A stretch of DNA of 64,000 nucleotides, taken from assembly GCF_000150275.1 (NCBI RefSeq), contig NW_002060949.1, forward strand, positions 457,861-521,860, read 5' to 3'. The DNA comes from Trichoplax adhaerens (Eukaryota; Placozoa; Uniplacotomia; Trichoplacea; Trichoplacidae). The notes under the pieces are model-generated. The model did not search any database, had not been told where the DNA came from, and saw only the letters and a program-made list of their open reading frames with translations. Position numbers and translations under genes: made by a program. Numbering within the stretch: position 1 is the stretch's first letter; each line of letters begins with the position of its first letter. Positions 12,847 through 31,990 of the stretch are shown piece after piece.

Positions 12847-14296
12847 AGCGTATACAGTTCAGCTAACACACGTTTGATATTTACCTTCGCACTCCTAATA
12901 ATTCGTAATTTGGAAAATGCATTTAATATAATTTGAGTACAAGTACCATATCCTCATCAACGCTGCATTACATAATAACACCCATACGCTGGAATAAACA
13001 ACTGCGTTCAATATAAGTGTCATCTACCATTCTATTTTCAATGACCCTCACCGTACAGTACTAAAAAATGTACAGTGATTATAATTATGCATCTAGTTCT
13101 GATACTATGAAACATCTTTCAAGTATTGCAACTTGCAATGTGAATCTACAGCAAGCGTGAACATGGCGTGAAACTGCAAGTAGTCAAGTACTCATTATGA
13201 CAAAGAGTAATCAGCTCTATTAAACATTTTCTGTATAAATAAGAACGAATGATTCACGACTGCTCGAGAGTAGAGGTACATCAAGAATCTATTTTGCAAT
13301 ATCTTATGCTATAATACGAGAATGGCGAATGCTAAAAATATTTGGATACCGGTGACCCATATGGTCAAGTGGAATGACTCTGTCTATGAAATGCTGTTAT
13401 TAATTAATCAGTAGGCTGAACATTTACCAATCTTATTTAGACTGCTGTATTTATCTGATCCATACAGCGTAAAAGGCGTGTAATGGAGACATTAAAATTT
13501 ATCAAAGGCTGATGATATCAATAAACCCATAACCAGTAGTTACAGTCTAAGAAACTTTATACAATACAATACATGTGAACAAAACTGCAATTTATCCATC
13601 CACTTCAAAACTAATTCGTAGAATACTGTTGAACAAATTAGAATAAATACATTGCTGACTAACTAGTAATAGAAATTACTCGTAGGTACTTGGCATTCCC
13701 TTTATATTTCATGCAAGAATTTTATTATAACAACTTTTATTTTACTTTTCTATGAGAAACTACAGTAGAACATGCTCTATAACATAGCCTCTGGAAGGGT
13801 TAATGAATCCTATGCCATCCTTAACTACTCGTTACGATACAGCACTGTGATTCACTCACAAAGTCTACTGTATTAAGTATGCATGACCTCAAGCAGCTAT
13901 CCAAGTCCATTTAAATATCTTCCAATGACAGTCGTGCATGGCTGCTAAATTAAATCAATCTGCAGATCCATGCCACTTCGTGCTAAATTTTATAGAAAAG
14001 AAAATTTCAATACAATTTGGTTGCTGTCAACCAATCCTTTCAAAATTTCACTGTAGAACTTGTTACCTAATTAGCACAGCCAAACAGAAAGAAAATTTAT
14101 GATTCAAATTTTAATTACGATACTATAGATTCAATCATGAACAATTAACTTATTTACTATAACTATAACCTGAAGACTGTTATGAAGCTGCTAACGTTTT
14201 GCAGTGACAAAACAATCGCTCTTTATCATTCAGCACGCTAACAACGAATTATCTATCGGTATTTCTTCACTAAATCAACGTAGTTAGGTTACCGCA

Positions 14297-19743
<5,447 letters not shown>

Positions 19744-21373
19744 AATTTGTTGGTTACAACTAGTATAGTAGAGTAATTATATGTAAGTCGAATCCGGATT
19801 CCAATGGATACTTCGAAATCGTTAATATAATTATTACCAGCCAGAATTTGTAATTCTATATTTGGCTCAATTTCAGATTTTGCTATTTGAGTAAATTCAC
19901 TAGAATGTAGATATTATGAAGTTTAAAATTATAGCAACCTTTGTATATAGTAAATTCCAAAATTGATATTTGCTGCTTTATGATGTACTTTCTATAATAA
20001 TAATATACAAATTAAGTTTCGTAATTTCCATATAAAATGGGTTCCGTATGCGTATCATGGCCTAAGAAACTGGAAAAGCACGATACCATCCATGACTTAC
20101 GGTCTTATAATTGATGGCAAAATCTCTTATCAAATTGAAATATCATCATAGTACTACTCTATTAGTTAAAACTGATTCTGCTATCAGCCAATAAGTGTGC
20201 ACTTTATGCACCATCACTTTATTTTGCGTAAACCACCATAATGCAATGACTGGTAGTTTCGTACGATCGATTTAGCAATGTGTGGAAAAACTGTACAGTC
20301 ATGCTGAAAGGCTGTAGCCGCATACAGTACATGTACGTTATTAAATATTCGAAATTTGTAAGCTAAAGGAGATTATTTATACTAATGGAGTCAGCAAATA
20401 AAATTGTGTGGATTATAATTATAATTATTAAAGTTCGGAGGCATTCAATTATATTCTAAAATATTGATATAAAACTACATACGTTCCTCTTTACTCTCGT
20501 CAATGATAACAAGCATGAATAGTAAGATTACAAAATGTTCTGTTGATTGCATATACGTACGGTATACAACACTCGGATAAGATTTTAGTTAGTTTAACCA
20601 ATATTTTTTATTCCATTTGGCGTATACAGTACTACTTAATAAATAAGTTATTCAGAAACATTCCTGCTCAAAGCTATCCGTCGATTCCTCAATATTTATT
20701 AATTGTATAATTATATATAATTAATCATTCGACCGAAGCACTCGATAACTATGACGATCAACCTTCGGTCGATTACTGCTTATTATGTTGCTTTTATAAA
20801 TTATCATACGTACTATACCCAAACTACTGCTAAGGTACTTCGCAGATGCCCATATTTTATTGTTATCCATTTGCACAGTATATCATAATAAAACAAATCT
20901 ATTTCGATGTGCAAAATTTGAAATTAATCTTATTTAAGTCCATAATCACGCCGGTATGTCAACAGTTTATTATAACCGAACTTTATTATTTTAAATAGTT
21001 TGACTTACATTGCATGATACAGAATGTATCGTACTGAATATCTTACAATTTTTACATTGAAGAGCTGATACTGTACGATTAAATACAGCAGTTATAATTA
21101 TTTTACATAAGCATATGAAACTTGAAAAACCGAACTAACTTGACAGTGTAGTAGTAAATATGTACTGAATAATTTCTGTGCATTATCCAAATTCGTAGAA
21201 AATCTATTAATTCAGTTTGTAGTCATTACAAAAACAGGACCTACAATATGTAATATACAGTACAACAAGTGTTGATAATAGATATTACAGTCAGATAAGT
21301 CTTAAACAGACTTTAAGCAAAATTTCATTATTCATTAACCAATACAAAATGATAAAGTGAGGTATTTCTACAT
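19744..21373. other. Convergent intergenic region, KDM4 and RNF170 3' ends
   Basis: AT-rich sequence with 3' UTRs and a few isolated GTAC palindromes. No coding exon was supportable on either strand. It contains the hairpin at 20727-20774. Confidence 0.5.
20727..20774. repeat. 12-bp inverted repeat (possible hairpin)
   Basis: 20727-20738 and 20763-20774 are reverse complements at 11 of 12 positions (ATTCGACCGAAG against CTTCGGTCGATT), around a 24-nt loop. The arms are GC-richer than the surroundings. Function unknown. Confidence 0.6.
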
Positions 21374-24300
21374 TTAACGGTTAGCTATTATGTTGCGGTA
21401 GATCATAGTCACATAAATCAGAATTACAACGATAATTAGTAAATCATCCAATAGCCCAAGTATACCAAAGACTGCCTCCGGAATTATGTCGAAAGGTGAT
21501 AGTACATAAATCATAGCAATCACTACACAAACTACAATTTTAACTCTAAACAGTGCTATCATGCCATTGACAGTAAAGCATTCACGTACAAAGTGCCGAA
21601 GTAAAGTAGGAAAATCTTGAACGTAGTCCCAGAGCTGAAATCGATAAAACACCTAATATTAAGCATTTTTTTACACATTCGAGAATACGCACTAAAATAT
21701 TGGCATGAATCATAACCCTTAAACCTAACACTACCGTAGATGTGCGCTTTGATATCGTAAACCACATCAAAAATTGACGAAATGCAATCCTAATACCAAA
21801 CTATCAAATATTTAACAGATCTATGCAACATAGTTCTACTTGTATTTTCAAGAGATTAAAACCTGTTAAAGTAGAAATAAGTATTGACATAGCAGTATCA
21901 CGAATATACTGCACCTTATACGCTCGCATGTATATTTCGTAGATACTATACATCAGTGAATAGCTTTGAGGGTTCCCGAATTTCGGGCCACTTTTGCTAT
22001 TCACTGCTGTACTGTACATATGTCACCAGAATTAAACTCAGTCTTAGTAAGACATAACTTGTACAAAAACGATCATGTGAAATGATTATAATGCAACAAT
22101 TAGATTTCACCATAATGCGTTTTATCCGGTTGCGTCTAATTAGTGTCAGTTTGTAGAATAAGTTAAGAGCATACTCATACAGTATCCAGCAAGAGCACTG
22201 CAGCTTTAACATCATATAGCGCCTGAAGTAGCACACAAAACTGCGAACTACTAAATGCGACCATTCACGAATATACAAAATATAGCACTCTGGAAAGTAT
22301 TAAATATATAATACATTACCGATCGCGGTTCACCAGAAAATCTTCTATTGTACGTAGTAATGTCCACTGATACATCAGTTTCTTGTCCATCTTCGTAATT
22401 TGGAAATAAGATCGTAATCTAGCATACATTAACAGCAATAAAACATCATTAAGTTCACAAATACACGAAGCATAGCATTAAAATAAGAAAGTTTGATCTT
22501 TAGTACTGTGCAATAAGTATGTGAGAATTCGCCTTTTCCATCACGCTCACGGTACAGACGAAGTTCTATATTGTTGTATATTGATAGATACATATGAAAA
22601 AGCATCTTCTACCTACTACAAAACTATGTAATCCTACTCATGACTACACTATCAGATTACTACATTCGGAATAATAAAAGCGACTTATAATTATAATTAA
22701 CGAAGTCGCTAATGAAGCTTGTTATGCAACGTTACACATATGTGAACGATAGAGTCAAGAGGCTTTTCAGGGTATTTAGTGCACGATACGTTGCAAAGCG
22801 TAAATAGCCTGGAACACCGTTAAGGATTAACGAAGCAGTGGTCACAAGCTACACTTCCACAACCTTACGGTGACACTTAACATAGCATAAATACACAGTA
22901 TTTCACTGATATGGTGTACGTGTATAATGTGTACTCTGCACACGTATAATAATACAGGTACATTTAGAATTCTAAGACATCTAAGTTGCCTTACCTCTTG
23001 TCTACAGATTGGACAATTCATGGGACCTAGCCATGAGCCATGTTTCCAATAAGTAATTATACATTCAGCTAATAAAATTTAGTAATTTATGGGATTAGAA
23101 ATACCAAAACAGACAAGCAGACATGTTCGTATATCACTTCTCAATTTGTCAGGTGCAACATACATCTGAATTCAATTTGCAAAACACATTGGACTTTAAA
23201 GCAATCATAATTCTAACGATTTGAAATGCATCTATGCTAATTGTAATATCAGTGATCCTAACATACCGTATAGTACTTCGCTACAATTGCCACTGATCAA
23301 ACAAAGTAAACGATACAGTACTGTATATTACAGTATAACTTCAAACATCCCCATTTTTTTGCTTTTCGAGAAGATTACTTACAATATTCCTCCTCACTGC
23401 TATTTTAAAGGTTCTACCAGCTAACTAAGGTACTGCAAATTACTATACAGCAGGTTGAGGAAAACCCCCTTTTCAACTTTCATGCTGTAAATATATAAGC
23501 AGTATTATAATATCTAAAATTAAGTAAGTTATAACATAACACCTATTACTACGAGGATAATCTATGAGTATTTATATGTGCAATAAAACACAACGATGCA
23601 CCATGTTCGTATAGTACTGTACAGTGTATAGTATAAGTATATACTATGTTTGGTATATCAATCTACGGCGGAGAATAATGTACTGTGGTTTACTATTACA
23701 TTTCTACAACAATTTTTACCCAAATGCGAAAACTTACGAATACAACACCAAAATATTAATTTAGCCTGAAAATAACATAATATAATTATAACACAATCCA
23801 GCCAAATAGAAGTTTTTCAACTACAAACGTGCTCATTATTGTAACAAAGACCTCAGACAAACTCGCCTCTACTTGATGCTATGCAACTACCATCGAACAA
23901 AAACTAACTGTACAGCAAACGAATACAGTAAAACGTTTGAGACGTCTCAAACTCCGCTGAGTCTTTCATTTGCCATAATCTATGACAGTACGGTGCATTA
24001 GTAGTGAATAAACTGATTTATTATAAGCGTATTTATAGTATCAAGTAATAAAAGGAATGAGAGTGAAAACGTATGTAATGTTAGCTAGATAAATACTGTA
24101 CACATTATGAATGTAGTGAGCCCACCGACAAAATCCAGAACAGTAAAACTAACCACAAAATATGTGACCACAATTAGTTTCCACTGGCGCTCGAGGATCA
24201 AGAATGCAAATTGGACATCTAGAATCAGCGTTATAAGATACCCTTGGTCTGCCATTGCGAATGCCCTCAGAATGATCACTGTTCGAAAGGAATGATCTAG

Positions 24301-24475
24301 CTTGTTCAACTGCATGCTCCTGAGAAGGATGTACGCGTACACCCAAGTATCGACATCGAGATTTCCAAAGCTCGAAGAAGATAAAAGCTAAACAAATGCA
24401 TAGCAATCCGCCAGCTATGAGTACAGCTTCATCACTTACTCCTTCAACCAGACTGCCCTGCACTGGATGATTCAT
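21374..24475 (-). CDS. RNF170: RNF170, ER membrane RING E3 ubiquitin ligase
   Basis: Four exons, 5' to 3': 24475-24154, 23068-22995, 22418-22320, 21634-21374; 251 residues (human 258). In other animals it resides in the ER membrane and ubiquitinates activated IP3 receptors. A hydrophobic segment spans about residues 17-35. The C3HC4 RING is complete: C87, C90, C102, H104, C107, C110, C126, C129. The conserved YNRRFSGEPRS follows. The last exon encodes the DUF1232 region with two membrane segments and the block SPFDIIPEAVFGILGLLDDL. The order of TM, RING, linker and TM-TM is diagnostic. The start ATG opens exon 1 directly. Introns are longer than in most genes here (576-1085 bp) and hold nothing recognisable. 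No residue of the RING is missing, so an active ligase is expected. Confidence 0.95.
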
Positions 24476-24651
24476 CCTTCTTGAATTTTACTTTATTTAG
24501 GGAAATTAATGTTTTCCCGTTATTGATGATGTGAGTAATTTATAATTAATAATTTATTTATAGTTAGTAAATCAGCATTCTACACATTGTTATTAAATTA
24601 AATTAACTGATGCGTATCGAAGAAAATTTCAACCAAACTACAGTATTGTGC

Positions 24652-24940
24652 TTTACAGTATACTGTACTGTACTTAGTCGGAGTGGCGTTTACAGAACAC
24701 TACTGCATAGCAGAGACCTGCAGTGAAAGCTCTTTGCGCAGTAGACACATTTACATCCTTTTGCACTCTGTGCGGCTACGAATCTCTCGTAAAAATTAAT
24801 TAGATCAGATTTTGTTCTGGTGTACTGTACAGTAAAACAGTAAAACGAGCTCTAGTATGATTGTAACTGACTGCTATGGACTACAATACTAGAGTAGCCC
24901 AAAACCACTGTATCTCTGTAGTGTACAGTACAGTACTGTA
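24652..24940. repeat. TACAG/CTGTA repeats and inverted repeats upstream of RNF170
   Basis: Several short GTAC-centred palindromes, plus an inverted pair around 24850-24866 and 24882-24895 that differ by a 3-nt bulge. Begins about 180 bp upstream of the RNF170 start codon. Confidence 0.6.
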
Positions 24941-27318
24941 TAGCTAATTAATTAGCCATGAACAACTGGAAACCCTGGTAGTGATTTGTAGTAGTCCTCG
25001 ATATAACATTGATTGAATTTTTTCGCTGTTCCCCACAAAAGTGAAATAGTAAAAAGTAACTACTAAAGCCCTTAATAAACAGTATTTTGAGCAATTCGTA
25101 TAATAATTTTGTTAGAGGGCTACGACAGTGCAGTATAATGGTATACTAAACTTTAACAACAATCCAAAGCATTTATACAGTGGACAGCTACTGCATACGT
25201 AGTCTACGGATTATGTAATTAAGGACTACTGCAACACTAGATATTAGTGGATTGCATCGGAGACAAATGTCACTCCGAACTCCGATTGGTGATGAAATAC
25301 GACCACGGTAGTTCAAAGTTGCTCATGCGAGAAATCTGTGTGATTCTTGCAGTCAATTAACCATTGTAATAATTTACTAGTATGTATTACACCGTAGTAA
25401 TCGTAATTCACAAGAGTACGATACCTCATTCTGAACAAATCGTTTTACTGAAAACCTACGAAACAAGTATAATGAACTACGAATGTACTGATTACTTCGC
25501 TAATTAATTAGCTAGAAGTATGAGATCTTAATAGCGGTAAGTTTACAACACAGGCGTTTTACTGTACTGTGGTTGAAGAGAATTTTAGAAATCATATTTA
25601 CTCGCAATAGTTCAATAACCGAGATACCTAAACACTGTAATTATGATAATTCACTTCACTCGTATCTTCCTTAATAATAATTTAGGAAGATCAACAGATT
25701 GGTAAAGTAATAATTTCTCTTGTTACAACAGATCTGTACAGACTAGTAAATAGTTATAATTAAATCACTTTAAAAAACGTACAAGAAAATGTAAGCCATA
25801 ATCAAGTGTTATATTCCAATCAGGCAGTAGTCAAATGCAACCTACTTAGGAGCAAAAAATTATCCTAACAACTAGTTTTATTATACTGAAAATTCTGTCT
25901 ACATTGTTACAGATACAATTCATGCTAGGAACGATGCAGCACAATGTGAATATTTTAACACATGATATCATAAGAATAGTACCGCCATTCCAATTTATAA
26001 CACTGAGAACTGTGCGGATTTCTGATTACCACATATTTTATAGAACCTTAACATCACATGCACACATGTGCGCTATTTGGTCACGTAGCTACGTCATTAT
26101 ACTGCCTTAAATACTTAAAGCATAATATAATAGATAAGACGTATTAAGTCTGCTTAATAAACTATGTTACAAATACCAACAAATTTGACAAATTTAATAA
26201 GTTCTATTTAACGATTGTAAAATTATTAACAGATTACTAAACAGAAATTATGAGTAAAACTTATACAGAATATGTTGAGAATACAAAAATACGGAAAGCA
26301 GTGATAACAAATTCAACTGTACAAGTGATTACTTATCTTAGTGTACAGTATTTAAGATCAGTGATAGAGACTACTGTCATAAATAGTAGATACACAATAA
26401 TTACAATTATTTTTCTAAGTATAACTATAACTATAACGCATAACTACCGAAAATGTTGTTTTACCAACCGAAAAAAAATTCAAAAAATCTCTCGACATTG
26501 CTAAACAATAAATAAAAACCCAGATCATCAACCTATCATGACATAAATTGCAATTATTTGTTGATATTGCATAACATGTATATATATATAATGCGCAAAT
26601 GTAGCACAGTCTCATAATATTTCAAGTATTAAGTTGTATTCTGCTTAGCATATAATTTTTAATTTCACGTCCTGGATTATTATTAAACATTAATGACACG
26701 TTCTTATAGTAATACCTTAGCGATTTATACGCTGTTGCAGTAACTACTGCTTACATGTATATTAATTTGAAATACCTATTATTTATTCATGCGCTTTTAT
26801 ATGTGTTAATGTAATAACTGTCAAATCAAAATGTGAATTCGAGGTTATGCTGTACAATATTGAATATAACTGATTGTGAATAAATCAGGAGTAAAAATGT
26901 GTGGCTATTGCTCCACTATAATATTACTACAAGAAATTCCTTTGGAATCTTTAGAACAAGGCTTACAAATAATTATAATTCTTACGATAGCTATCATCGA
27001 AAGCAACTAAATCTGTATATTATATATTAAGAATTAGTAATTCATTACAAAAAATCGTCCGCAAAAAATTTCAGGCAATGTCGGAGAAAACATAAAAATT
27101 AACTGATTTAAGGCCTGTGGATTCTTGCATTTCACAAAAAATACGAGCCAATGTTTAACGAGTTAAATCTAACGATGGATTCTTTCCTGTAAAACAACAA
27201 ACAAACCACCTAACTGTACTTATACTATAATAACAAGGCTAAGTTTAAAAATACCATCACCATAAAAAAATATATTATAATAAATGTGATATAATACACT
27301 ATTATTATCCAAGTACCT

Positions 27319-27324
27319 TTTATT
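27319..27324 (-). terminator. Poly(A) signal for TNPO1
   Basis: AATAAA on the minus strand, 22 nt past the TNPO1 stop. Role inferred from position. Confidence 0.5.
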
Positions 27325-27346
27325 TGAAGATCATAAATTACAGAGA

Positions 27347-30300
27347 TTACACTCCATAAGAATTTGCAAGCCTTTCTTTTAAAGGTTGAGGAAACTGATT
27401 AGAAAAATTTCTCCAATTTTCTTCACCAACTTGCATCTTAAAGCCATGCAAAATCTAAAGCAAAAGCGTAATCTCTTTCAGGATACAATCACAAGAACGA
27501 CCGTGTATAATCAGAGTACAATCTACCTTATGAAATGTTTCCTTCAAATCTTCCTTCGGACTATGCCAGGATGCAACCGCATCGCAAAAATACATAAAAT
27601 CCTAATGCACCATAATCGTCATTATGAACAACGTAGTTTAACATGGTAGCTCATAACAGCTTACAGAGAATTTACCTGAACGACACCGCCAGGGTTAACA
27701 CTAATCATCCTACAAATACCACGAAATGCAGAATCTTTTTCTTCATTATCTCTAATGCATCTTAGTGCTTTACACCTTCAAAATATGGCAGGATCAAAGT
27801 ATAGTAAGTCTCTAACATTAAATTTTACTAAGTTAATTGATTAATAAAGATACACTACCATTTTTGAATGAAGTTTGGCAATTTAGGAGCAACTTCATGT
27901 GGACAAACATATCCTAATCGTCCAACCGTAATTGCTAATGTCCAACATTGAAGGATAACTTTTTAGAATAATATCAATCATATACAACATAAAAATATAA
28001 AACGAACCCGTATTTTCTAGTAAAGTTTTGGGTATGTCATCTCTATTAAGGATTTCAATCAGTTTATCTAACACTAAAGGCAAATAGGGTTGCACATCTG
28101 GACCTAAATAAAAAATGCGAACAATTAAATACTGCTGTAATCATATTTTTTGTACCCTAATGGTTTATAGATTTTTCTTTTCAGAAAAGTAGTACATACC
28201 CATTTGCATTGCCATCTCACCGATTGCCCATGCCGAATTATTGCAAACAGACACTAAATCCGGATTTAAATTTTTTCCAAGTAAAGGCATCATATCTCCT
28301 AAAATTAAAAAATACGATACGAATTTTTTTAAATGGTGTTTCAGTAAAATTGCCAAGAAATCTGAAACATACCAACATATTGTTGTACATGTCCGAAGCA
28401 TGCCTTCGTAAGATCACCAAGCAATGCAAATGAGCTCTGTCGTACTTCATCCGTTTGATCCTATATACATAACATAAAATTAATAAACCAATTAAGAAAC
28501 ATTTGTATCTATTAGCTACAGTATTAAACTCATTAGTCTAAAGAACCAACCTGCATGCACTGATATAGAAGTGCCAGCAAATTACTCTTTCCAATCAGTG
28601 AATCAATATTCTTATCAATTCCTTCCGTTAATCCACTCAGTAAATCTAAAGCAACTATCATGAAATCTTTGTCCGGTTGATCATACTGATCTATAGGTAT
28701 CTGAACTGTACTCTGACTTAAGGTCTGTTCCACCAGAGACACACATCGTTGAAATACTGGCTCCGCATACGGTAAGAACCCGGATTGAAGAGCTATAGCA
28801 ATTGATGACAAACACTAAAGCCAATGCAAATTATTAAATTGCCAAATTAATGCATCTTCGATTAATATAATTTTCATAAAAATGTTAATTGAATCCTACT
28901 TCAAGCAATGGGAATAAATCTCTATCTTGATCCTGTAAAGCATTCCACTTTTGTATTAACGGTGGCATCAACATAATAATTAATTCCTAGTCATAATAAC
29001 ATTAATAGATTTCAACATGAATACATGTATACTACGAAATTCTTCATTACTACATCAACTACGTACCGGTTTATTAAGATGATGTCCAACAGAGTCTGCA
29101 AGCGTACCAAAGGCATCATACAATATCAGAAGGTTTTTGCGCTAAACAAACGTATATTCACATTAGTAGTCAATAGCAATGGAACTATTCTTGAACAAAG
29201 TCTTATCTAACCTGATATTTGCTAAACGCAAAGACAAGCGTTTGAATAATATGCTCCAGATAAGGAACAAGAGCAGAGCAGGCTTCTTCTTCAAGGGTAG
29301 CAAATGCACTACATTTACGTAAAATGTATACGATGAACGATAACTCATAAGTGGTTATACTAAACGTGAAAGATTGTCTCAAAGATATCTGCAGTTTACC
29401 TGCAAGCAGCTTCTTGAACCCGCTTATTACTATCTAACAGACTCTTTAGTAACTAAAAATAATAAAATCCGTGAAAGATAATCCACCGTACTACAAGCAA
29501 AGACAAAATTAAAATCAAACCTCTCTTATCAGATCTTGAAAAAAGCTTTTCTCAGACTGATTTACAACCCAATGTGCGTAACGACTAAGTGTCCAACATG
29601 CAATTGAACGAACAGGAGCCTATCAAGGATATCATAAAATCTTTCAGTTTCAGCGCCGTCTAGTAACAAATAATAAAACCAACCTTATCATCGGATAATG
29701 ATTTTATTAGAAAAGGAATCAAGGTAGGCAAATGTTGATTCAGCCCTCTTAAACACCCTGCAGAAGTAACAGAAACAAGTTCTTGAATTGCGTCACTTAA
29801 AAATAGCAAATGTGCAGTTGTAACCTTCTGCAACAGCCCCAAGAACAAGAATGCCTGATTCTTTAACTACCCAATCACTATTGAACAATACTTCTTTCAG
29901 GATGGGTAGTAGCACTGGCAGAAGATCATTCCCAAAAACACTCGCTAAAATATCTAAAGCCGCAGCTGAGCACTTCCCTATATAGCAAGTTAGAAGAAAT
30001 AAACCATTTTCTCCGAGAAATTATATTACATGAATATATATATATATATATATAGACGAAATCTAATAAAGCAATTACTTAGGTTCCATTCAGATAACAT
30101 TTCGTCATCATCTGAGTCGTCATCATAATTATTATCTGTTGTGACGTCACCATAACCTTGGTTATCATCTATCCCATTTACGTGCTGATGACTCTGCAGC
30201 TTCGGTTTATGAAACCGTGGCTTAATATCTTCTTCCTTATCAGGAATTCCTTCATCATGTTCATCATCCTGCAATCAAATCTTTATTAATCTAATGCTAT

Positions 30301-31953
30301 ATTGTACAATATGCTAAAAAATATCAAATAACATGTTATCAATACGTAATTTTACAACCGTACCTTTAGTAGCATTACATCGATTTCTGAATACTTCATC
30401 CCACTTACAAGCACAGGAACTAAACTATTCATTAACATAATTTCCAAATTTCAGATATTACAGTTATGCTTGTTTGTTATTGCACACCTAAAACTTAGTC
30501 TTCAAAAACTAATAGGGTATACGCCTAACCTTGGCAAATAAGGGCGTAATGCTTCCTTACAAATAGACTGCTCAGCTATTATTAACCAAAATTCACAAGC
30601 TTCCAGTGCAACATTTCCATCTTCATCTTGTGTGCGAACCAGCATATACTAGCGCAATTTCGAAATACATTGTAAGGTTAGGTACAATAAAACTACTAAA
30701 AAATATTTACATTTTAACTTACCTCAATGATGCCATTAAGAAACGGCACCAATTGGCTTATTCGAATCCCTAATAAAGTCACCAAAGCATGACAAACATT
30801 TTTCCGAACTTCACCCGATTCATCGTTAGCAACAGAGAACAAATTCTGAAATGACATACGTACAATCAGGATGAACTTTTATTGAGTAAAGGTTCTTGAA
30901 TACCGTAAAGAACTAAATGTTTTCAAGCCAATTATTACACTCTAAATCAACTATATCTAACGAAAATACTCGAAAGAGTACATCGGAGAACATACCTGAA
31001 TTAAATCTTGAATATGCGGCAAAATCGTTGACGCTTGCATAAAGTGGCATATACATGCGACTGCTAATGATCTATAAAATACAGAATGTGTTTCATTAAT
31101 GCTAGTAATACTAAATATCAAGTTATATGTTTGCTACAGGTCGTAACTCTGGTAAATGCGATCCTTAAGCGGTATAGTAGAAAATCCACGAAACTTAATA
31201 CAAGTACTGTAATTGGATACCTAATTTTAGGACTGTAGTGTTTGATATATTGAATAAACTTTGGAATCATGAAATCCACTGGCAATCCAGATACAACATC
31301 GGCAACATCAGCAACATCTTCGCAAATGTTATGTAATGCAAGAAAGGCACCCTGCTCGTACAGAAAATACAGGCCGAACAATAAGCATAGCAGTCACATC
31401 GACAAGCGAAATTTCTTTTTGTAATTACTAAATTACATTACTGAAAGCAGGAGTAAATTCTTCGATACCTGATCCAAGCAAAATCAATCTGCTATCATTA
31501 CAGCTTATTGCTATTTTGCAATAGCTCCGATACAGTGAAACACGAAATGCTACAGTACGTATCCGACCTATCGTTCCTTATTATGCAATGCATTATAAAA
31601 AAATTCTATGGCAGGCCCTACACTTTCGATTCGATAAAGTGTACTAATAGTACAGTACATACGAGTATTCGAGTATAGTATTCAGTCCATAAAATTGAAA
31701 ATAATGATTGTGAACATTTATATACAAATAACAAGATCTATATTCGAAATCGCACAAACGTGATAACATTGCACTCATCTTTAAAGAGTAACTGAAATGC
31801 TTTACGAGCATATGCGTACATCGTAATCCAAGTCGGTCAATCGAGTGATAATGGCCCTTTTGATACAGGCATATTCAATAACATGAAATTAACTGAGTAT
31901 GAGGACTTTGCGAGTACTTGTGATGTTATACTGCACTATAATGTATACCGTCA

Positions 31954-31990
<37 letters not shown>

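Larger units (their letters stand above)
9930..14296. other. 4.4-kb divergent intergenic region with TACAG/CTGTA repeats
   Basis: Lies between the unrecognised minus-strand gene and KDM4. I found no supportable exon. Between about 11450 and 12850 it holds the densest repeat clusters in the window; open frames there are repeats translated as Tyr-Cys-Thr-Val runs. The remainder is plain AT-rich sequence. Confidence 0.5.
24476..27346. other. Intergenic region between RNF170 5' end and TNPO1 3' end
   Basis: Both flanking genes are on the minus strand. Repeat sequence lies near the RNF170 start (24652-24940); the rest is AT-rich with no coding exon I can support. Confidence 0.5.

Noticed and set aside
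21559-21770. Two overlapping minus-strand frames near RNF170 exon 4
   Set aside because: Out of frame with the conserved DUF1232 reading; shadows and intron sequence.
24107-24295. Plus-strand open frame across RNF170 exon 1
   Set aside because: Antisense shadow of the RING-coding exon; no independent signature.
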